Origin: an uncultured Methanolobus sp.
Lineage (GTDB): Archaea > Halobacteriota > Methanosarcinia > Methanosarcinales > Methanosarcinaceae
Assembly (NCBI RefSeq): GCF_963667555.1
Contig: NZ_OY763421.1
Span: 1,877,562-1,941,561, forward strand
DNA length: 64,000 nt
Reading direction: 5' to 3'
The translations under genes and the position numbers were made by a program. The notes beneath the pieces were generated by a model. That model saw nothing but the letters and a program-made list of their open reading frames with translations. It ran no database searches and had not been told where the DNA came from. How positions within the stretch are numbered: position 1 is the stretch's first letter; every line of letters starts with the position of its first letter. Positions 16,359 to 26,556 of this stretch are shown here, in pieces.

Positions 16359-19300
16359 TTAAACATCTTTACTCCACTCATCCGACAAACGATCTGCCTG
16401 ATCCAACACCAATTTAATAGCTTCCTCCTGCTTATCTGGAGGATATTTGTAGCGTCGAAGAGTTATTCTTACAAGGTTGCGTAATTTTGCACGGACACTA
16501 TCACGCTTTTGCCAATCCACAGTTGTGCTTTTACGTAGTTTTTCCGTTAGTTCCTGGGCAATTAATTTTAGAGTTACATCACCTAATTCGATAACAGCAC
16601 TTTCATTATCTGCAAGTGCATCGTAAAAAGCAAGCTCTGAATCATTGAGACCTAGATCTTTACCACGTTTGGCAGCTTCACGGAATTCCTTGGCCATTGA
16701 AATCAGTTCTTCTATCACTTCAGCACTTTTAAGTGAACGGCTGTGGTATTTGTTAAGTGAAACCGTTAGACGTTCACTGAATTTACGCTCCTGAATTACG
16801 TTGGTACTTGTTCGTGATCGTATCTGATCCCTTAGAAGTTTTTGTAATAGCTCTACTGCAAGATCCTTGTGTGGCAAATGTCGCATTTCTTCGAGGAATG
16901 CATCAGAGAGAATGCTGAGATCTGGTTTATCTAATCCTGCAAGTTCGAAGATATCCTCTACTCCTTCAGCAAGAAGTGCATTATCTAGGATTTGTTTGAT
17001 AATCTGATTCTTCTTTTCCTCTGCAAGTTTTGTCTCACTTGTTGATGCTTTGGAAATGATTACTTTTACAGCCTGGAAAAAAGCAATTTCCTCACGGAGA
17101 TCCATTGCTTCATCTCTGGTACCACATAGTGAGTAGGCCTTGGAAATAGCAAGCACAATATCAAAATAGCGTTTTTTTCCTTCTTCAAGACCCAGGATGT
17201 GATTGGCTGCAGGAAGGAGTAATTCTAATGATCTTGTCCTGTAATTCGTGTAGTCGAACCCGTGGAACATTCCACGGGCCTTTTCCATTTCCTCTTTAAG
17301 TATAACCAGAGGTTCGATAGTATCAATAGTAGGTGCTCCTTTTCCACGATTATCTACATAGGTCTTCAGAGCTAATCGGATTTCTGCTGCAATGCCGATG
17401 TAGTCTACTACAAGACCACCCTGTTTTTCATGGAATACACGGTTTACACGTGCGATGGCCTGCATCAGGTTATGAGCACGCATTGGTTTGTCAACATACA
17501 TTGTGTGCAGGCATGGAACATCAAATCCTGTGAGCCACATGTCTCGTACAATAACAAGTTTCAATGGGTCGTCCGGGTCCTTGAAACGATTTTCCAGCAT
17601 CTTCTTTGTCTGGGAGTTGTAGATGTGTGGCTGAAGGTGCTTTTTATCTGAAGCAGAGCCTGTCATGATAATTTTGATTTCGCCTTTTAGGGGATCTTCA
17701 TTGTGCCATTCAGGTCTTAATTCGATTATGGCATTGTACATGTGAACACAGATATCACGACTCATACCGACGATCATGCCTTTACCCTCAATTGAAGAGT
17801 TCCGGTTTTCAAAATGAGTGACAAGATCATTGGCTACTTCTTTTATCCTCTTGTCTGCTCCTACAAGCTGTTCAAGAGCTGCCCAGCGGGATTTTGATCT
17901 TTCACGCAAGGCTATGTCTTCCTCGTCTTCCAGAACCTCTTCGACTTCTGAGTTGAGTTTCTCTATCTCGGCCTGGTTTATGTCTAGTTTTGCCAGGCGG
18001 CTTTCGTAATAGATAGGAACGGTTGCACCGTCCATGACCGCATCCTGAATGTCATATATACTGACATACTCACCAAATATCCGACGTGTGTCCTTGTCAT
18101 CGTTTTCGATGGGTGTGCCAGTAAAACCGACAAATGTAGCTGAAGGGAGAGCAGAACGCATATGATGTGCATATCCATATTTGAATAGACCTGTGCTTGT
18201 ATCCAGTATGGCACGTAATCCATACTGACTGCGGTGTGCTTCATCGGCTATTACTACAACATTATCACGGTCTGTAAGTTTCGGAAACGCAGTTTCACCT
18301 TTTTTGAGCATGAACTTCTGGATTGTGGTGAAGATAATACCACCTGAAGGACGATTTGCAAGGAGTTCACGCAATTCCTCACGGCTCTCAGCTTGTACAG
18401 GTGTTTCTTTAAGCAGCATTTTTGCATTGACGAAGGTCCGGTACAACTGACCATCAAGGTCGTTACGATCAGTGACCACAACAAGTGTGGGGTTCTGCAT
18501 CTGCGGCTGTTGCATCAGTTTACCGGCAAAGCAGGCCATGGATATACTCTTTCCTGATCCCTGTGTGTGCCAGATTATACCTCCTTTCTTTGAACCTGGC
18601 TCTACTTTCTCTGCATAGTTTGCACGTGGTTCATTTGCTTTATTGACTGCAGGCAATCCGGCAGCTATCACAGTGGCACGTACTGCTTCTCTTACTGCAT
18701 GGAACTGATGATATCCTGCAATCTTTTTGATCTGTGTATCTCCTGCAGGTTCGAAAAGAATGAAATGCCTGAGATAATCAAGCAGCATTTCAGGATTAAA
18801 GAATCCACGAACTACTTTTTCCAACTCATATTCCAATAATGGTTTATCATCTTCATTGCGAATTGTACGCCATGGCAGGAACCATTCATTTGTTGCTGTC
18901 AGAGATCCTACACGTGCATTAAACCCGTCAGAGATCACAAGGGCTTCATTGAATACAAAAAGATCAGCTATTTCTTCTTTGTAGGTCTGCAATTGCTCAT
19001 ATGCGGACCATATGTCAGCCTGCTCAGAAATAGGGTTCTTTAACTCGATTACAGCAATAGGCAATCCATTTATGAATACTACGATATCCGGCCTGCGCGG
19101 TTGTTTCACTCCCTGAACTGTAAACTGATTGACAACAAGGTATCTGTTCATCTCCTTATGCTCAAAGTCAATGAGCCTTACCCTGTCCCCACGCATCTCC
19201 CCATCCATCTCATACTCCACCGGCACGCCTTCCAGCAACATCTCATGAAATGCCCGGTTATTCTGCACAAGAGAAGGATGCTGTGGCTTGCTGAGAGTAT

Positions 19301-19508
19301 GCAGTACCTCTTCCAGTATTGAATCCGGAACACCCGGATTTAGACGATGTAATGCATCCTTCACACGACCATGAAGCAAGACCTGCCGGTAATCCTGACG
19401 CTCCGGTATAGGACCGTCATGAGCGATGTCTGGACCGTACTGGTATTCCCAGCCAGTGCCCTGGAACCATGTTAAACAAATTTGTTCAAGGTCGCTTTCA
19501 TCTATCAA
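16359..19508 (-). CDS. hsdR: Type I restriction enzyme, R (restriction and translocase) subunit
   Basis: A 1049-residue HsdR that cuts unmodified DNA after ATP-driven translocation as part of the R2M2S complex. The N-terminal nuclease shows the PD-ExK pattern: Asp141 in RRPDIVVF and Glu155-x-Lys157 in AVIELKN. The helicase motor has Walker A QGSGKS (316-321), DEAH at 422-425 (VIADEAHRSQYG) and GFTGTP. A C-terminal helical region that contacts the methylase completes the usual length. It starts at TTG 19508, overlapping the FRG gene stop by 11 bases, and is the last gene of the operon. All catalytic motifs are intact, so it should be active. Confidence 0.96.
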   Translation of the reverse strand: MIDESDLEQICLTWFQGTGWEYQYGPDIAHDGPIPERQDYRQVLLHGRVKDALHRLNPGVPDSILEEVLHTLSKPQHPSLVQNNRAFHEMLLEGVPVEYEMDGEMRGDRVRLIDFEHKEMNRYLVVNQFTVQGVKQPRRPDIVVFINGLPIAVIELKNPISEQADIWSAYEQLQTYKEEIADLFVFNEALVISDGFNARVGSLTATNEWFLPWRTIRNEDDKPLLEYELEKVVRGFFNPEMLLDYLRHFILFEPAGDTQIKKIAGYHQFHAVREAVRATVIAAGLPAVNKANEPRANYAEKVEPGSKKGGIIWHTQGSGKSISMACFAGKLMQQPQMQNPTLVVVTDRNDLDGQLYRTFVNAKMLLKETPVQAESREELRELLANRPSGGIIFTTIQKFMLKKGETAFPKLTDRDNVVVIADEAHRSQYGLRAILDTSTGLFKYGYAHHMRSALPSATFVGFTGTPIENDDKDTRRIFGEYVSIYDIQDAVMDGATVPIYYESRLAKLDINQAEIEKLNSEVEEVLEDEEDIALRERSKSRWAALEQLVGADKRIKEVANDLVTHFENRNSSIEGKGMIVGMSRDICVHMYNAIIELRPEWHNEDPLKGEIKIIMTGSASDKKHLQPHIYNSQTKKMLENRFKDPDDPLKLVIVRDMWLTGFDVPCLHTMYVDKPMRAHNLMQAIARVNRVFHEKQGGLVVDYIGIAAEIRLALKTYVDNRGKGAPTIDTIEPLVILKEEMEKARGMFHGFDYTNYRTRSLELLLPAANHILGLEEGKKRYFDIVLAISKAYSLCGTRDEAMDLREEIAFFQAVKVIISKASTSETKLAEEKKNQIIKQILDNALLAEGVEDIFELAGLDKPDLSILSDAFLEEMRHLPHKDLAVELLQKLLRDQIRSRTSTNVIQERKFSERLTVSLNKYHSRSLKSAEVIEELISMAKEFREAAKRGKDLGLNDSELAFYDALADNESAVIELGDVTLKLIAQELTEKLRKSTTVDWQKRDSVRAKLRNLVRITLRRYKYPPDKQEEAIKLVLDQADRLSDEWSKDV

Positions 19509-20781
19509 CTATTGTGCCTTCCTGATTTAGTTCAGTAAAATAACTGAGAATTTTATTAGTAATCTCAGTTAAACCTTCATCTGAAGAAACATATTCACGC
19601 ATTATTGAACGGAATGCAGTACGCATACTGGCCTTAACAGGTTCTCTTGTTTTCCAATCAATACTTTTCTTAGTTTTAATTTCAAATATAATTAATATTT
19701 TATCGGCAATAGCAAAAATATCCTTTTCTTCTAATTGTTGACTTTCTGTAGCATCCGCAATCAAATCTTTTAGTCTTTCTAAAACATCCTCTTCTTCAGC
19801 GGAACCATCTGTTTCTGGAGCGTTCTCTTCTTCAGCGGAACCATCTGTTTCTGGAGCGTTCTCTTCTTCAGCGGAACCATCTGTTTCTGGAGCGTTCTCT
19901 TCTTCAGCGGAACCATCTGTTTCTGGAGCGTTCTCTTCTTCAGCAATGCTTTCTGCAATCAATATATTACAGTACTCTGAAGCACCTAAAATATCAGGGA
20001 ATAAACTAGCATGATGTACATTCATGCGTCTCAAATGACGTAAGCATTCATCGCGGTTCTTATTAGGGATATAAATCTTACATATGTACTTTGAGAGTTC
20101 AGTAACCTCATCTTCATCTGTTAAATTTTCCAATACTTCTTCTTCCAAAGAATCAATTAGATAATTCTCTAAAGTATTCTCATAATCTGAAAGGGTAAAA
20201 AGTCCCGCTTGATTCACCAATCTTCCGTGATTATCCTTCCGAGGTTCAAGAATCTTTATTTGAGGACAATTTTCATTCTTTTCAACGTAAGACTTATCGA
20301 GAACATAGATTACACGATAAGGATTTTGTTGTTTTTCTTCTGTAGAATCATCTTTTTCAAATGCAAAAAAAAGTGCAACATATGGCGAATATGTCCAATC
20401 TAGTAAAGGAGTACTCAAACCATGATGTTGACCTACAGACCACAATTCTTCCTCTTCACCATCGGCTACAATTGAAGAATCGCTAACACGTCCTCTAACA
20501 GCTCGCCGGAAATAATCTAATTGTTTCTTCGCAATTTTTTGTGTGACAATTCCCTTATCACTCAAACGTCCCAAAGATGGAGTAAGCCCCCAATCAAAAC
20601 GACGATGTCCACGGAAAACTAAGTGAACATTTTTCTTATTAAAATAAGGTTCATCCAATATCTCAGTAAATTGACGCCAATCATTTACCCTTACTACAGG
20701 AATTCTATCCCCTGTTACCTCGGTCAAGACTGCAAATTCATTCCATATAGGAATCTTTTCTAATAAATCAATCTCTACCAC
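19498..20781 (-). CDS. FRG-domain protein inside the type I RM operon
   Basis: A 427-residue protein starting at GTG 20781, overlapping the hsdS stop by seven bases. The FRG domain (about 30-130) shows VFRGHRRFDWGLTPSLGR with FRG at 56-58 and a later DWTYSPYVALFFAFE. FRG domains are widespread in accessory and defence loci; their biochemical activity is not settled. After it comes an acidic linker made of four identical 12-residue units (AEEENAPETDGS) and a C-terminal helical region (GI-free, Lys/Glu rich). The C-terminal sequence FWKTREPVKASMRTAFR-like (DWKTREPVKASMRTAFR in the protein) resembles the end of HsdR proteins, so the tail may contact the restriction complex; this is inference. 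It could be an added defence or abortive-infection module. Confidence 0.85.
   Translation of the reverse strand: MVEIDLLEKIPIWNEFAVLTEVTGDRIPVVRVNDWRQFTEILDEPYFNKKNVHLVFRGHRRFDWGLTPSLGRLSDKGIVTQKIAKKQLDYFRRAVRGRVSDSSIVADGEEEELWSVGQHHGLSTPLLDWTYSPYVALFFAFEKDDSTEEKQQNPYRVIYVLDKSYVEKNENCPQIKILEPRKDNHGRLVNQAGLFTLSDYENTLENYLIDSLEEEVLENLTDEDEVTELSKYICKIYIPNKNRDECLRHLRRMNVHHASLFPDILGASEYCNILIAESIAEEENAPETDGSAEEENAPETDGSAEEENAPETDGSAEEENAPETDGSAEEEDVLERLKDLIADATESQQLEEKDIFAIADKILIIFEIKTKKSIDWKTREPVKASMRTAFRSIMREYVSSDEGLTEITNKILSYFTELNQEGTIVDR
19790..19944 (-). repeat. Four-copy 36-bp in-frame tandem repeat in the FRG gene
   Basis: Four back-to-back 36-bp units begin at 19790, 19826, 19862 and 19898, followed by an 11-bp partial copy. 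They encode AEEENAPETDGS. The copies are essentially identical, so copy number probably changes by slippage, and each change keeps the frame, altering only linker length. Confidence 0.9.
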
Positions 20782-22133
20782 TTTGATTCCACCATTCCCA
20801 TTCGTTCAACAGAAAGCTCTCCGGAAACAAGTCTGGGTAGCAGTTCGTCACGCATTTTGGAAAGACAGTGATTTTCCTTGCTAAGTATTACTTGCTTTTC
20901 GTCCAAAGAAGATATGATTTGAGAATATGCTGCAGCCACAGCAGCTTGCGGAATAACGGTACGATAAGACTTTAAAACTCTTTGATTTATGTTTTGCTGT
21001 GCAGCCCCTACTGCAATTGTTTGCAGATTCGCACGTGCTTCAAGAAGTAATCTTCTGAGGAATGGCACACCATATTCAGACTTTGCAATCAAACCTGCCG
21101 CTGCTTGATTCGATGTACCTGGGCCTGTAAGAACTCCGAGGCGTCCTACGGTTGGCGATGCATATAAGGCAAAAAGAATTGTTCCTGCTGGCCATAACTT
21201 GCAAGATGAACCATCTAATGCTGCATCTGTTATATGTTCATCAGATTTGATGAGTGGTCCATCAAGAAGTTCACCGGTCTTAAACCAAGGTATAGTCCCG
21301 TTTACCCAAAAAAGAGGATTCTTTCTAGATGGTGTACCTCCACTTGTGATAGACTCACAAATACTTTCAATTGTACCGATTTTCCACCCTGTCGGAATTT
21401 TTCCGAATTCGGTTTCATCAAAACTATCTGGAAACAACTCAGCAATTTCCTCCGGCAACCCTGTATCTTGACCTTCTGCCCTTGAACGTACTGGATTAAA
21501 ATCTACAAACCACGATTTAAAAATAGTCTGCGCGATGTTTTCAAGTGTTTCATTTATACGGCGGTTGCATTCAATCTTGTTGTCCAATGTACTAAGTATA
21601 TGAGCAATGGTACGTTGTTCTGAAAGTTTGGGATAGTATATAACAACATCACTCAGAATTTTAGTATTCAGAGACGGCATCGTTGCACCCACCGCGATGG
21701 CTCTTATGTGTTCTTTAAAAGAAGGAAGACCAAAAAAGTATGAAAGATATCCGGGATCAATTATAGTTTGATTTGGCCGTATTCTCAAGCAACGACCAGA
21801 AAATAACCATCCTTCTTCTTCTCTGACCAATGCTCTTCTGTCAACAGACCCAACCCTACTGAATACAATATCTCCTTTGAGTAGAGTGTATTTAGAAAGG
21901 CGCTCACGATCTTCATCTGAAACACAAGGAATAACAGAATGCAAAATACGATTTTCCCCAAGGTGCTCCACTGTGATTATTGGTGTTCCAACAGAAACGT
22001 AGTCTTCTTTATGAAGTTGACTACCAAAAGGTCCTGTTTGCACACCACCTTTTGTAACACAAATGTCAATGAGGCGACTATATTCAAAATCTGCTGAAAA
22101 ATTTCCATAGATTGTAGATTGCACTCTAGTCAT
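20775..22133 (-). CDS. hsdS: Type I RM specificity subunit
   Basis: A 452-residue HsdS with two target-recognition domains, each starting with a typical strand pattern (GGVQTGPFGSQLHKEDY near the N-terminus; SITSGGTPSRKNPLFW in the second half). Each is followed by a helical spacer ending SEQRTIAHILSTLDNKIECN or SSLDEKQVILSKENHCLSK. It sets the two half-sites of the DNA target and holds the methylase subunits. ATG 22133 overlaps the DUF1016 gene stop by eight bases with a nearby GGA ribosome site; the upstream ATG at 22181 would add an unrelated peptide. The target sequence cannot be read from the protein. Confidence 0.93.
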   Translation of the reverse strand: MTRVQSTIYGNFSADFEYSRLIDICVTKGGVQTGPFGSQLHKEDYVSVGTPIITVEHLGENRILHSVIPCVSDEDRERLSKYTLLKGDIVFSRVGSVDRRALVREEEGWLFSGRCLRIRPNQTIIDPGYLSYFFGLPSFKEHIRAIAVGATMPSLNTKILSDVVIYYPKLSEQRTIAHILSTLDNKIECNRRINETLENIAQTIFKSWFVDFNPVRSRAEGQDTGLPEEIAELFPDSFDETEFGKIPTGWKIGTIESICESITSGGTPSRKNPLFWVNGTIPWFKTGELLDGPLIKSDEHITDAALDGSSCKLWPAGTILFALYASPTVGRLGVLTGPGTSNQAAAGLIAKSEYGVPFLRRLLLEARANLQTIAVGAAQQNINQRVLKSYRTVIPQAAVAAAYSQIISSLDEKQVILSKENHCLSKMRDELLPRLVSGELSVERMGMVESKW

Positions 22134-23166
22134 GAATTCCTGCCTCCTCCAATTCACCCAATTCCTTCTCCAGCTCTTCAATTGTCGGCAGATTACCTTT
22201 CAAATCATCCGGCAGGGACTGGGCAAGCTTATACTCAGCCACGCCAAGTGGTTTGTGCACATCACGCAGGGAATACTCCACGATCACATGGTTCTTGCTT
22301 TTGCAGAGCAGAATACCGATAGTTGGATTGTCCTGTGGGTGGCGAAGTATATCGTCCACAGCAGAGAGGTAAAAATTGATTTTCCCGGCATGTTCCGGTT
22401 TGAATTCGGTCATCTTCAGCTCCACAACCACGAAGCAACGCAGTTTCAAGTGGTAGAAGAGCAGGTCAAGGTAGAAATCATCTCCTGCGACCTCAAGATG
22501 GTATTCATTTCCGACAAAGGCAAAACCCACGCCAAGTTCCAGCATGAATTCCTTCAGATGCTCCAGCAAGCCTTTCTGCAGGTCACGTTCCAGAGCCTTG
22601 TCATGCAGTGTAAGAAAATCGAAATTATATGGGTCCTTGAGTACCTGTTGTGCAAGCTCGGATTGTGTTGCAGGCAGTGTGTGCGTAAAATTGCTCTGTG
22701 CAGCACCCTGTCTCAAGTGAAGGGAAGACTCGATATGGGCTATCATTACCGCACGGCTCCAGCCGTTCTCGATACAGGCACCTGCATACCATTCACGCAG
22801 AGCAGGGTCTTTTATTTTCGTAATAAGGGTTACATTATGTCCCCAGGGTAATTGTCCAACAAGCTGTTGGACTATTGACACTTCAGGATAAGCATCAGCA
22901 AAAGCCCGCATGTAGAACAGGTTTGCCCGGGAAAGACCTTTCATATCGGGAAACTCACGCCTCAGATCATCAGCCAGGCGGTCGATAACCTTTGAACCCC
23001 ATCCTTCCTGGTCCTGACGCTCCAGAATTGTCCTGCCAATATACCAATATAGCTGGATAAGTTCGCGGTTGACACTGAGCGCTGCATGTACACGGGCGGT
23101 TCGAATCCGGTTTTTCAGGTCTGCCAGCAGAGCCTCATAACCCGCAGGTATCATATCAGCTACCAT
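22126..23166 (-). CDS. DUF1016/YhcG-type PD-(D/E)xK nuclease family protein
   Basis: A 346-residue YhcG-family protein. The N-terminal helical half (about 10-170) has the conserved [20 protein letters not shown] and [10 protein letters not shown] segments. The C-terminal half holds a nuclease-type core with [11 protein letters not shown] followed by FVVVELK (Asp plus Glu-x-Lys). Such proteins are often encoded within type I RM loci, and the family is predicted to be a DNase, but its exact role in restriction is not established. It overlaps hsdM by 11 bases upstream and hsdS by eight bases downstream, so it is produced with the complex. Confidence 0.92.
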   Translation of the reverse strand: MVADMIPAGYEALLADLKNRIRTARVHAALSVNRELIQLYWYIGRTILERQDQEGWGSKVIDRLADDLRREFPDMKGLSRANLFYMRAFADAYPEVSIVQQLVGQLPWGHNVTLITKIKDPALREWYAGACIENGWSRAVMIAHIESSLHLRQGAAQSNFTHTLPATQSELAQQVLKDPYNFDFLTLHDKALERDLQKGLLEHLKEFMLELGVGFAFVGNEYHLEVAGDDFYLDLLFYHLKLRCFVVVELKMTEFKPEHAGKINFYLSAVDDILRHPQDNPTIGILLCKSKNHVIVEYSLRDVHKPLGVAEYKLAQSLPDDLKGNLPTIEELEKELGELEEAGIHD

Positions 23167-24790
23167 ATCCCAGTCCCTTCAGGTTCTCACGAATAGCCTG
23201 CTCCAGCTTTGCACTCTCTTCAAACTGCAATTCGAGTTCAATTGTCAGCCTTTCCATCTTCTCCCCGAAAGGCTCACCATCATCCTCCTGTGCAGCTGCA
23301 CCGACATAACGACCCGGAGTAAGTACATGACCATGTTTACGGATCTCATCCAGTGTAACCGACTTGCAGAAGCCGGGCTCATCCTCATAATCCTCTCCCT
23401 TTTTCCATGCATGGAAAGTGTCAGCTATTCGGAGAATATCCTTTTCATGATCAAAATCACGCAGAACACGGTCCTTCATGTAGCCAAGATCACGTGCATC
23501 AATGAACAGTACCTCTCCCTTACGTTCCCGGCTCCCGTTGTAAGCCTCCTTGTTACGGGTCAGGAACCAGATACATGCAGGGATCTGGGTGTTAGTGAAA
23601 AGCTGTCCCGGCAGTGCCACCATGCACTCCACCAGGTCCTTCTCTATGAGCTCTTTGCGGATCTCACCTTCATTATTGGTGTTGGAACTCATAGAACCAT
23701 TAGCAAGCAGCAATGCCATGCTACCATTTGGTGCAAGGTGATAGATCATATGCTGCATCCATGCAAAATTAGCATTATTGGCCGGAGGAATACCATATTT
23801 CCAGCGTGGGTCCTCCTTCAGTTGTTCACCGCCCCATTCCTTCATATTAAAAGGCGGATTGGTCATGATGTAATTTGCACGCAGGTCAGGATGCTGGTCA
23901 CGTGAGAAAGTATCAGCCGGTTCTTTGCCAAAATCAAAATCCATACCCCGGATGACCATATTCATACATGCAAGCCTCCAGGTTGTAGGGTTTGACTCCT
24001 GTCCGTATATCGACAACTGACCGATACGTCCGCCATGTTCTTCCACAAAGCGCTCCGACTGGACGAAGAAACCACCCGAACCACATGCAGGGTCGTAAAC
24101 TCTGCCCTGGAATGGTTCAAGCATCTCAACAATAAGAGTAACTATAGATTTGGGTGTGTAATACTGTCCACCCTTCTTGCCTTCTGCACTGGCAAACTGA
24201 CCAAGGAAATACTCGTAAACGTGTCCAAGGATGTCCTTAGCCTTCAGGTTATCATGGATAAAAGGTATAGTAGCAATAAGATCAATCAATTCTCCAAGTT
24301 TCGCGGAGTCGATCTGAAGACGTGCATAGTCCTTGGTCAGCACACCTTTAAGTTTAGGATTATCCTTCTCGATTGCCTCCATTGCATCATCAAGAAGTCG
24401 GCCCACACTTACCATCTTATAAGTGTCAATCTTTCCGTTTTTGACAGTAATTTCTGTACCTGAAGGAAGCTTGGCACAGCTTTGCAATGTATCCCAGCGA
24501 GCAAGAGCCGGAACCCAGAACACATTCTTCTCAGTATAATAGTCCCGGATCTCCAATTCTTCAGCTTCTAATTCCTCATCTCCACCTAAATAATATTCAT
24601 GTTCGGGATCTTTGAATTGTTCCAGAAGCTCTTTTCGTCGCTCCTCGAATGCATCAGAAACATACTTAATAAAAACAAGGCCGAGAACTACATGCTTATA
24701 AACGGCAGCATCCAGATTGGAACGTAATTTGTCTGCGGATGTCCAGAGTTTGTTATCGAGATCTTTGAGGAAATTTTCGTTTTCATCCAT
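23156..24790 (-). CDS. hsdM: Type I RM N6-adenine DNA methyltransferase subunit
   Basis: A 544-residue HsdM, first gene of the RM operon. The N-terminal helical HsdM_N domain ([19 protein letters not shown]) is followed by GGQYYTP (about 208-214), SAM-binding motif [11 protein letters not shown] (233-242) and catalytic motif IV NPPF (311-314). It methylates adenine in the HsdS-defined target using S-adenosylmethionine. ATG 24790 ([10 protein letters not shown]) is preferred over 24820 because homologues start at this point and an AGGA stands upstream. All motifs are intact. Confidence 0.95.
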   Translation of the reverse strand: MDENENFLKDLDNKLWTSADKLRSNLDAAVYKHVVLGLVFIKYVSDAFEERRKELLEQFKDPEHEYYLGGDEELEAEELEIRDYYTEKNVFWVPALARWDTLQSCAKLPSGTEITVKNGKIDTYKMVSVGRLLDDAMEAIEKDNPKLKGVLTKDYARLQIDSAKLGELIDLIATIPFIHDNLKAKDILGHVYEYFLGQFASAEGKKGGQYYTPKSIVTLIVEMLEPFQGRVYDPACGSGGFFVQSERFVEEHGGRIGQLSIYGQESNPTTWRLACMNMVIRGMDFDFGKEPADTFSRDQHPDLRANYIMTNPPFNMKEWGGEQLKEDPRWKYGIPPANNANFAWMQHMIYHLAPNGSMALLLANGSMSSNTNNEGEIRKELIEKDLVECMVALPGQLFTNTQIPACIWFLTRNKEAYNGSRERKGEVLFIDARDLGYMKDRVLRDFDHEKDILRIADTFHAWKKGEDYEDEPGFCKSVTLDEIRKHGHVLTPGRYVGAAAQEDDGEPFGEKMERLTIELELQFEESAKLEQAIRENLKGLGYGS

Positions 24791-25147
24791 GGTATAAGTT
24801 CCTGAACTGTGATGAAGCATTTACGAGTACACACAATATTAAAGCGGACACGTAGTTCTTAATTAATGATTAAGTTTATTTTGGATTTTATGACTGTACA
24901 AAGTAATAACTCTTCCGATTCTTTTTTGCAGATAAGTAGATAGTAAGCAGCATTGTTGCATTTATCTAAAAGTCACATTATTGGCCAGATGATTTGTTTA
25001 AGTGAACTGAATAATACCTAAACATAGCAAGACATAGTAGAATCGAAAGTTCAGCATCTTCCCTGGTAGCAGTATACCCGCAATGTGGACCTATATGATG
25101 ATATTTCCATATGTTTTGTCGTAAGTTCTCAACTTTACCGCTTTTTG
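24791..25147. other. Promoter side of the RM operon; no gene seen
   Basis: The stretch is AT-rich on the hsdM side, where a TTTAATATT element around 24838-24846 could be the promoter of the minus-strand RM operon. The part next to 25148 holds no recognisable coding sequence other than a short out-of-frame extension of the decayed metalloprotease copy. Confidence 0.4.
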
Positions 25148-25397
25148 GATCTTCTGTTCCTCTTTGGTGAGTAAAACTGTTTGCCGGGATTATCGTCAAT
25201 TCCGATGATATCATACCTGTTTGGCTGAGCATACCATTTGTTCAATCCTTCCTGGTCATCAGGTGTAAAGGTATTCATGGCAGTCATAGCATGATCGAGA
25301 CCTTTTGACCGGGGGATCTCCTGGAATGCTTCAATATTGCACTTTCAAGCGATACACTCTTTTTAGACTTCCTACTCTTTTTGATAATGAAAAGTAT
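25148..25397 (-). pseudogene. Decayed 5' copy of the metalloprotease-like gene
   Basis: This stretch matches 15852-16100 at roughly 90 percent over about 250 bp in the same orientation. It covers the first ~80 codons of the gene at 15011-16093 plus a few upstream bases. The start ATG is ATT here and a one-base deletion near the SRRSPRSKD codons breaks the frame, so it cannot make the protein. Together with the intact gene it brackets the RM operon as a direct repeat. Confidence 0.85.
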
Positions 25398-25850
25398 GTA
25401 GTTTTTATAGCAGATAACTCTTATGATTGTTTAAGGCAGTCTGTGGTTAAAACAGGCCGGTTGTATATGTTTAATTTCAAAACTCTTTTTACTTTAGACC
25501 CAAATTGCTCTTCATGATATTAGGCACGGATATGTTAATTGTTGGTCTTGCCATGTGAACACTAATACATAGTATTATGTCTTCCGATTTGTCAAACTAA
25601 TAGGAAATATTTTTCCGCACCTTCAACCGATGCGAGTAAAACCGAGATAGTATAAAAGGGAAAGTGCTATTTTTCAGTATGCTGTTGGAAGTTAGAAAAG
25701 TGTTACTCTGATGTTTTTAGAACCAAATACCCGCGCTTTTCTAACTAATTGATGAGTTCCTGGTCCGTATATGTTGCAAATCTTGCTTGTTTCCATGTTG
25801 GCTTATCCATATTTCTTCCTTTACTTGGCGTTTCCTGTTATCGTATTCCG
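25398..25850. other. Gene-free stretch with one inverted repeat
   Basis: No supported gene is present. A perfect 11-bp inverted repeat, AGTTAGAAAAG at 25690-25700 and CTTTTCTAACT at 25736-25746, encloses 35 bp. It lies beyond the 3' end of the small-gene operon and could be a terminator for it or the end of a mobile element. Confidence 0.45.
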
Positions 25851-26081
25851 TTACTGGGTGGTTTCGACAGCCTTCCAATCAGTTAAATGCTCAATTCTTT
25901 CTGCCAATGGGAAGCCACACAGCTTAAAAAAATCAATAAGCTCTTCCTTTGCTTCTTCCTCAGTCACTTCATTCTCAAAAGTAACAGTCTGCCGTTCTTC
26001 TTTTCTGGTATTGAATATTGACCATGCTTTTGATTTTACCATAACTTCCTCACTCACCTTTCCTCTTCTTACTCTTGACAT
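25851..26081 (-). CDS. Small hypothetical protein of the small-gene operon
   Basis: A 76-residue charged protein starting MSRVRRGKVSEEVMVKSKAW, with a basic N-terminus and an acidic helical second half (EVTEEEAKEELIDFFKLCGF). It begins 12 bp after the coiled-coil gene and is the last of a run of short same-strand genes. No family was recognised. Confidence 0.6.
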   Translation of the reverse strand: MSRVRRGKVSEEVMVKSKAWSIFNTRKEERQTVTFENEVTEEEAKEELIDFFKLCGFPLAERIEHLTDWKAVETTQ

Positions 26082-26093
26082 TGATCTCCTCTC

Positions 26094-26543
26094 CTATGGG
26101 TTTACGGAAGATTCTAACGCCGTTAGCTTTTCCTCTATAATATTCAGCCGTTCTTTTATTACAGGAAGTTCTCGCTTGATCTTTCCCTGAGCGACAATAA
26201 CCTTATTTTCAAAAGACTTTTCTTTGTTACTCAGTTTCGTACTGCATTTAGACCCTTGGGAAATAACAGCCCTTGAAGATCGTTCAACATACTGATTAAT
26301 GCTGTTTTTGATGTCAGCAAATCCAGAGCTATCAAATAAAGTATCAATTTCATTTTTGATCTCTGTTAGTTGTTTCCTTAATTCCCGGATATCACCGTCA
26401 TGAGATATCATTCTGTAATCCAGCTCATTTGCTTCAGATTGGGCTTTCCTTAATGTATCAAGGACATTCTTTTCCCGAGCTGTCAGGTCTGCGTAATGCT
26501 CCCACAGAACCTTCAGGATGTATTGACGTAATGGGTTTTGCAT
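26094..26543 (-). CDS. Coiled-coil hypothetical protein
   Basis: A 149-residue, almost entirely helical protein with heptad-like stretches around 20-70 (REKNVLDTLRKAQSEANELD) and 105-145 (IKRELPVIKERLNIIEEKLT). It has no membrane segment or catalytic motif. It lies 13 bp downstream of the zinc-ribbon gene, within the small-gene operon. A structural or DNA-associated role in a small mobile element is possible but unproven. Confidence 0.65.
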   Translation of the reverse strand: MQNPLRQYILKVLWEHYADLTAREKNVLDTLRKAQSEANELDYRMISHDGDIRELRKQLTEIKNEIDTLFDSSGFADIKNSINQYVERSSRAVISQGSKCSTKLSNKEKSFENKVIVAQGKIKRELPVIKERLNIIEEKLTALESSVNP

Positions 26544-26556
26544 GACTTCACCTCTT

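Noticed and set aside
19790-19944. Possible CRISPR array
   Set aside because: The units are contiguous, without spacers, and in frame inside the FRG gene.
24978-25232. Minus-strand 84-codon frame
   Set aside because: It is a shifted reading of the decayed metalloprotease copy, not a gene.
25771-26190. Plus-strand 139-codon frame rich in Ser and Phe
   Set aside because: It is antisense to two small genes of the minus-strand operon and has shadow-like composition.
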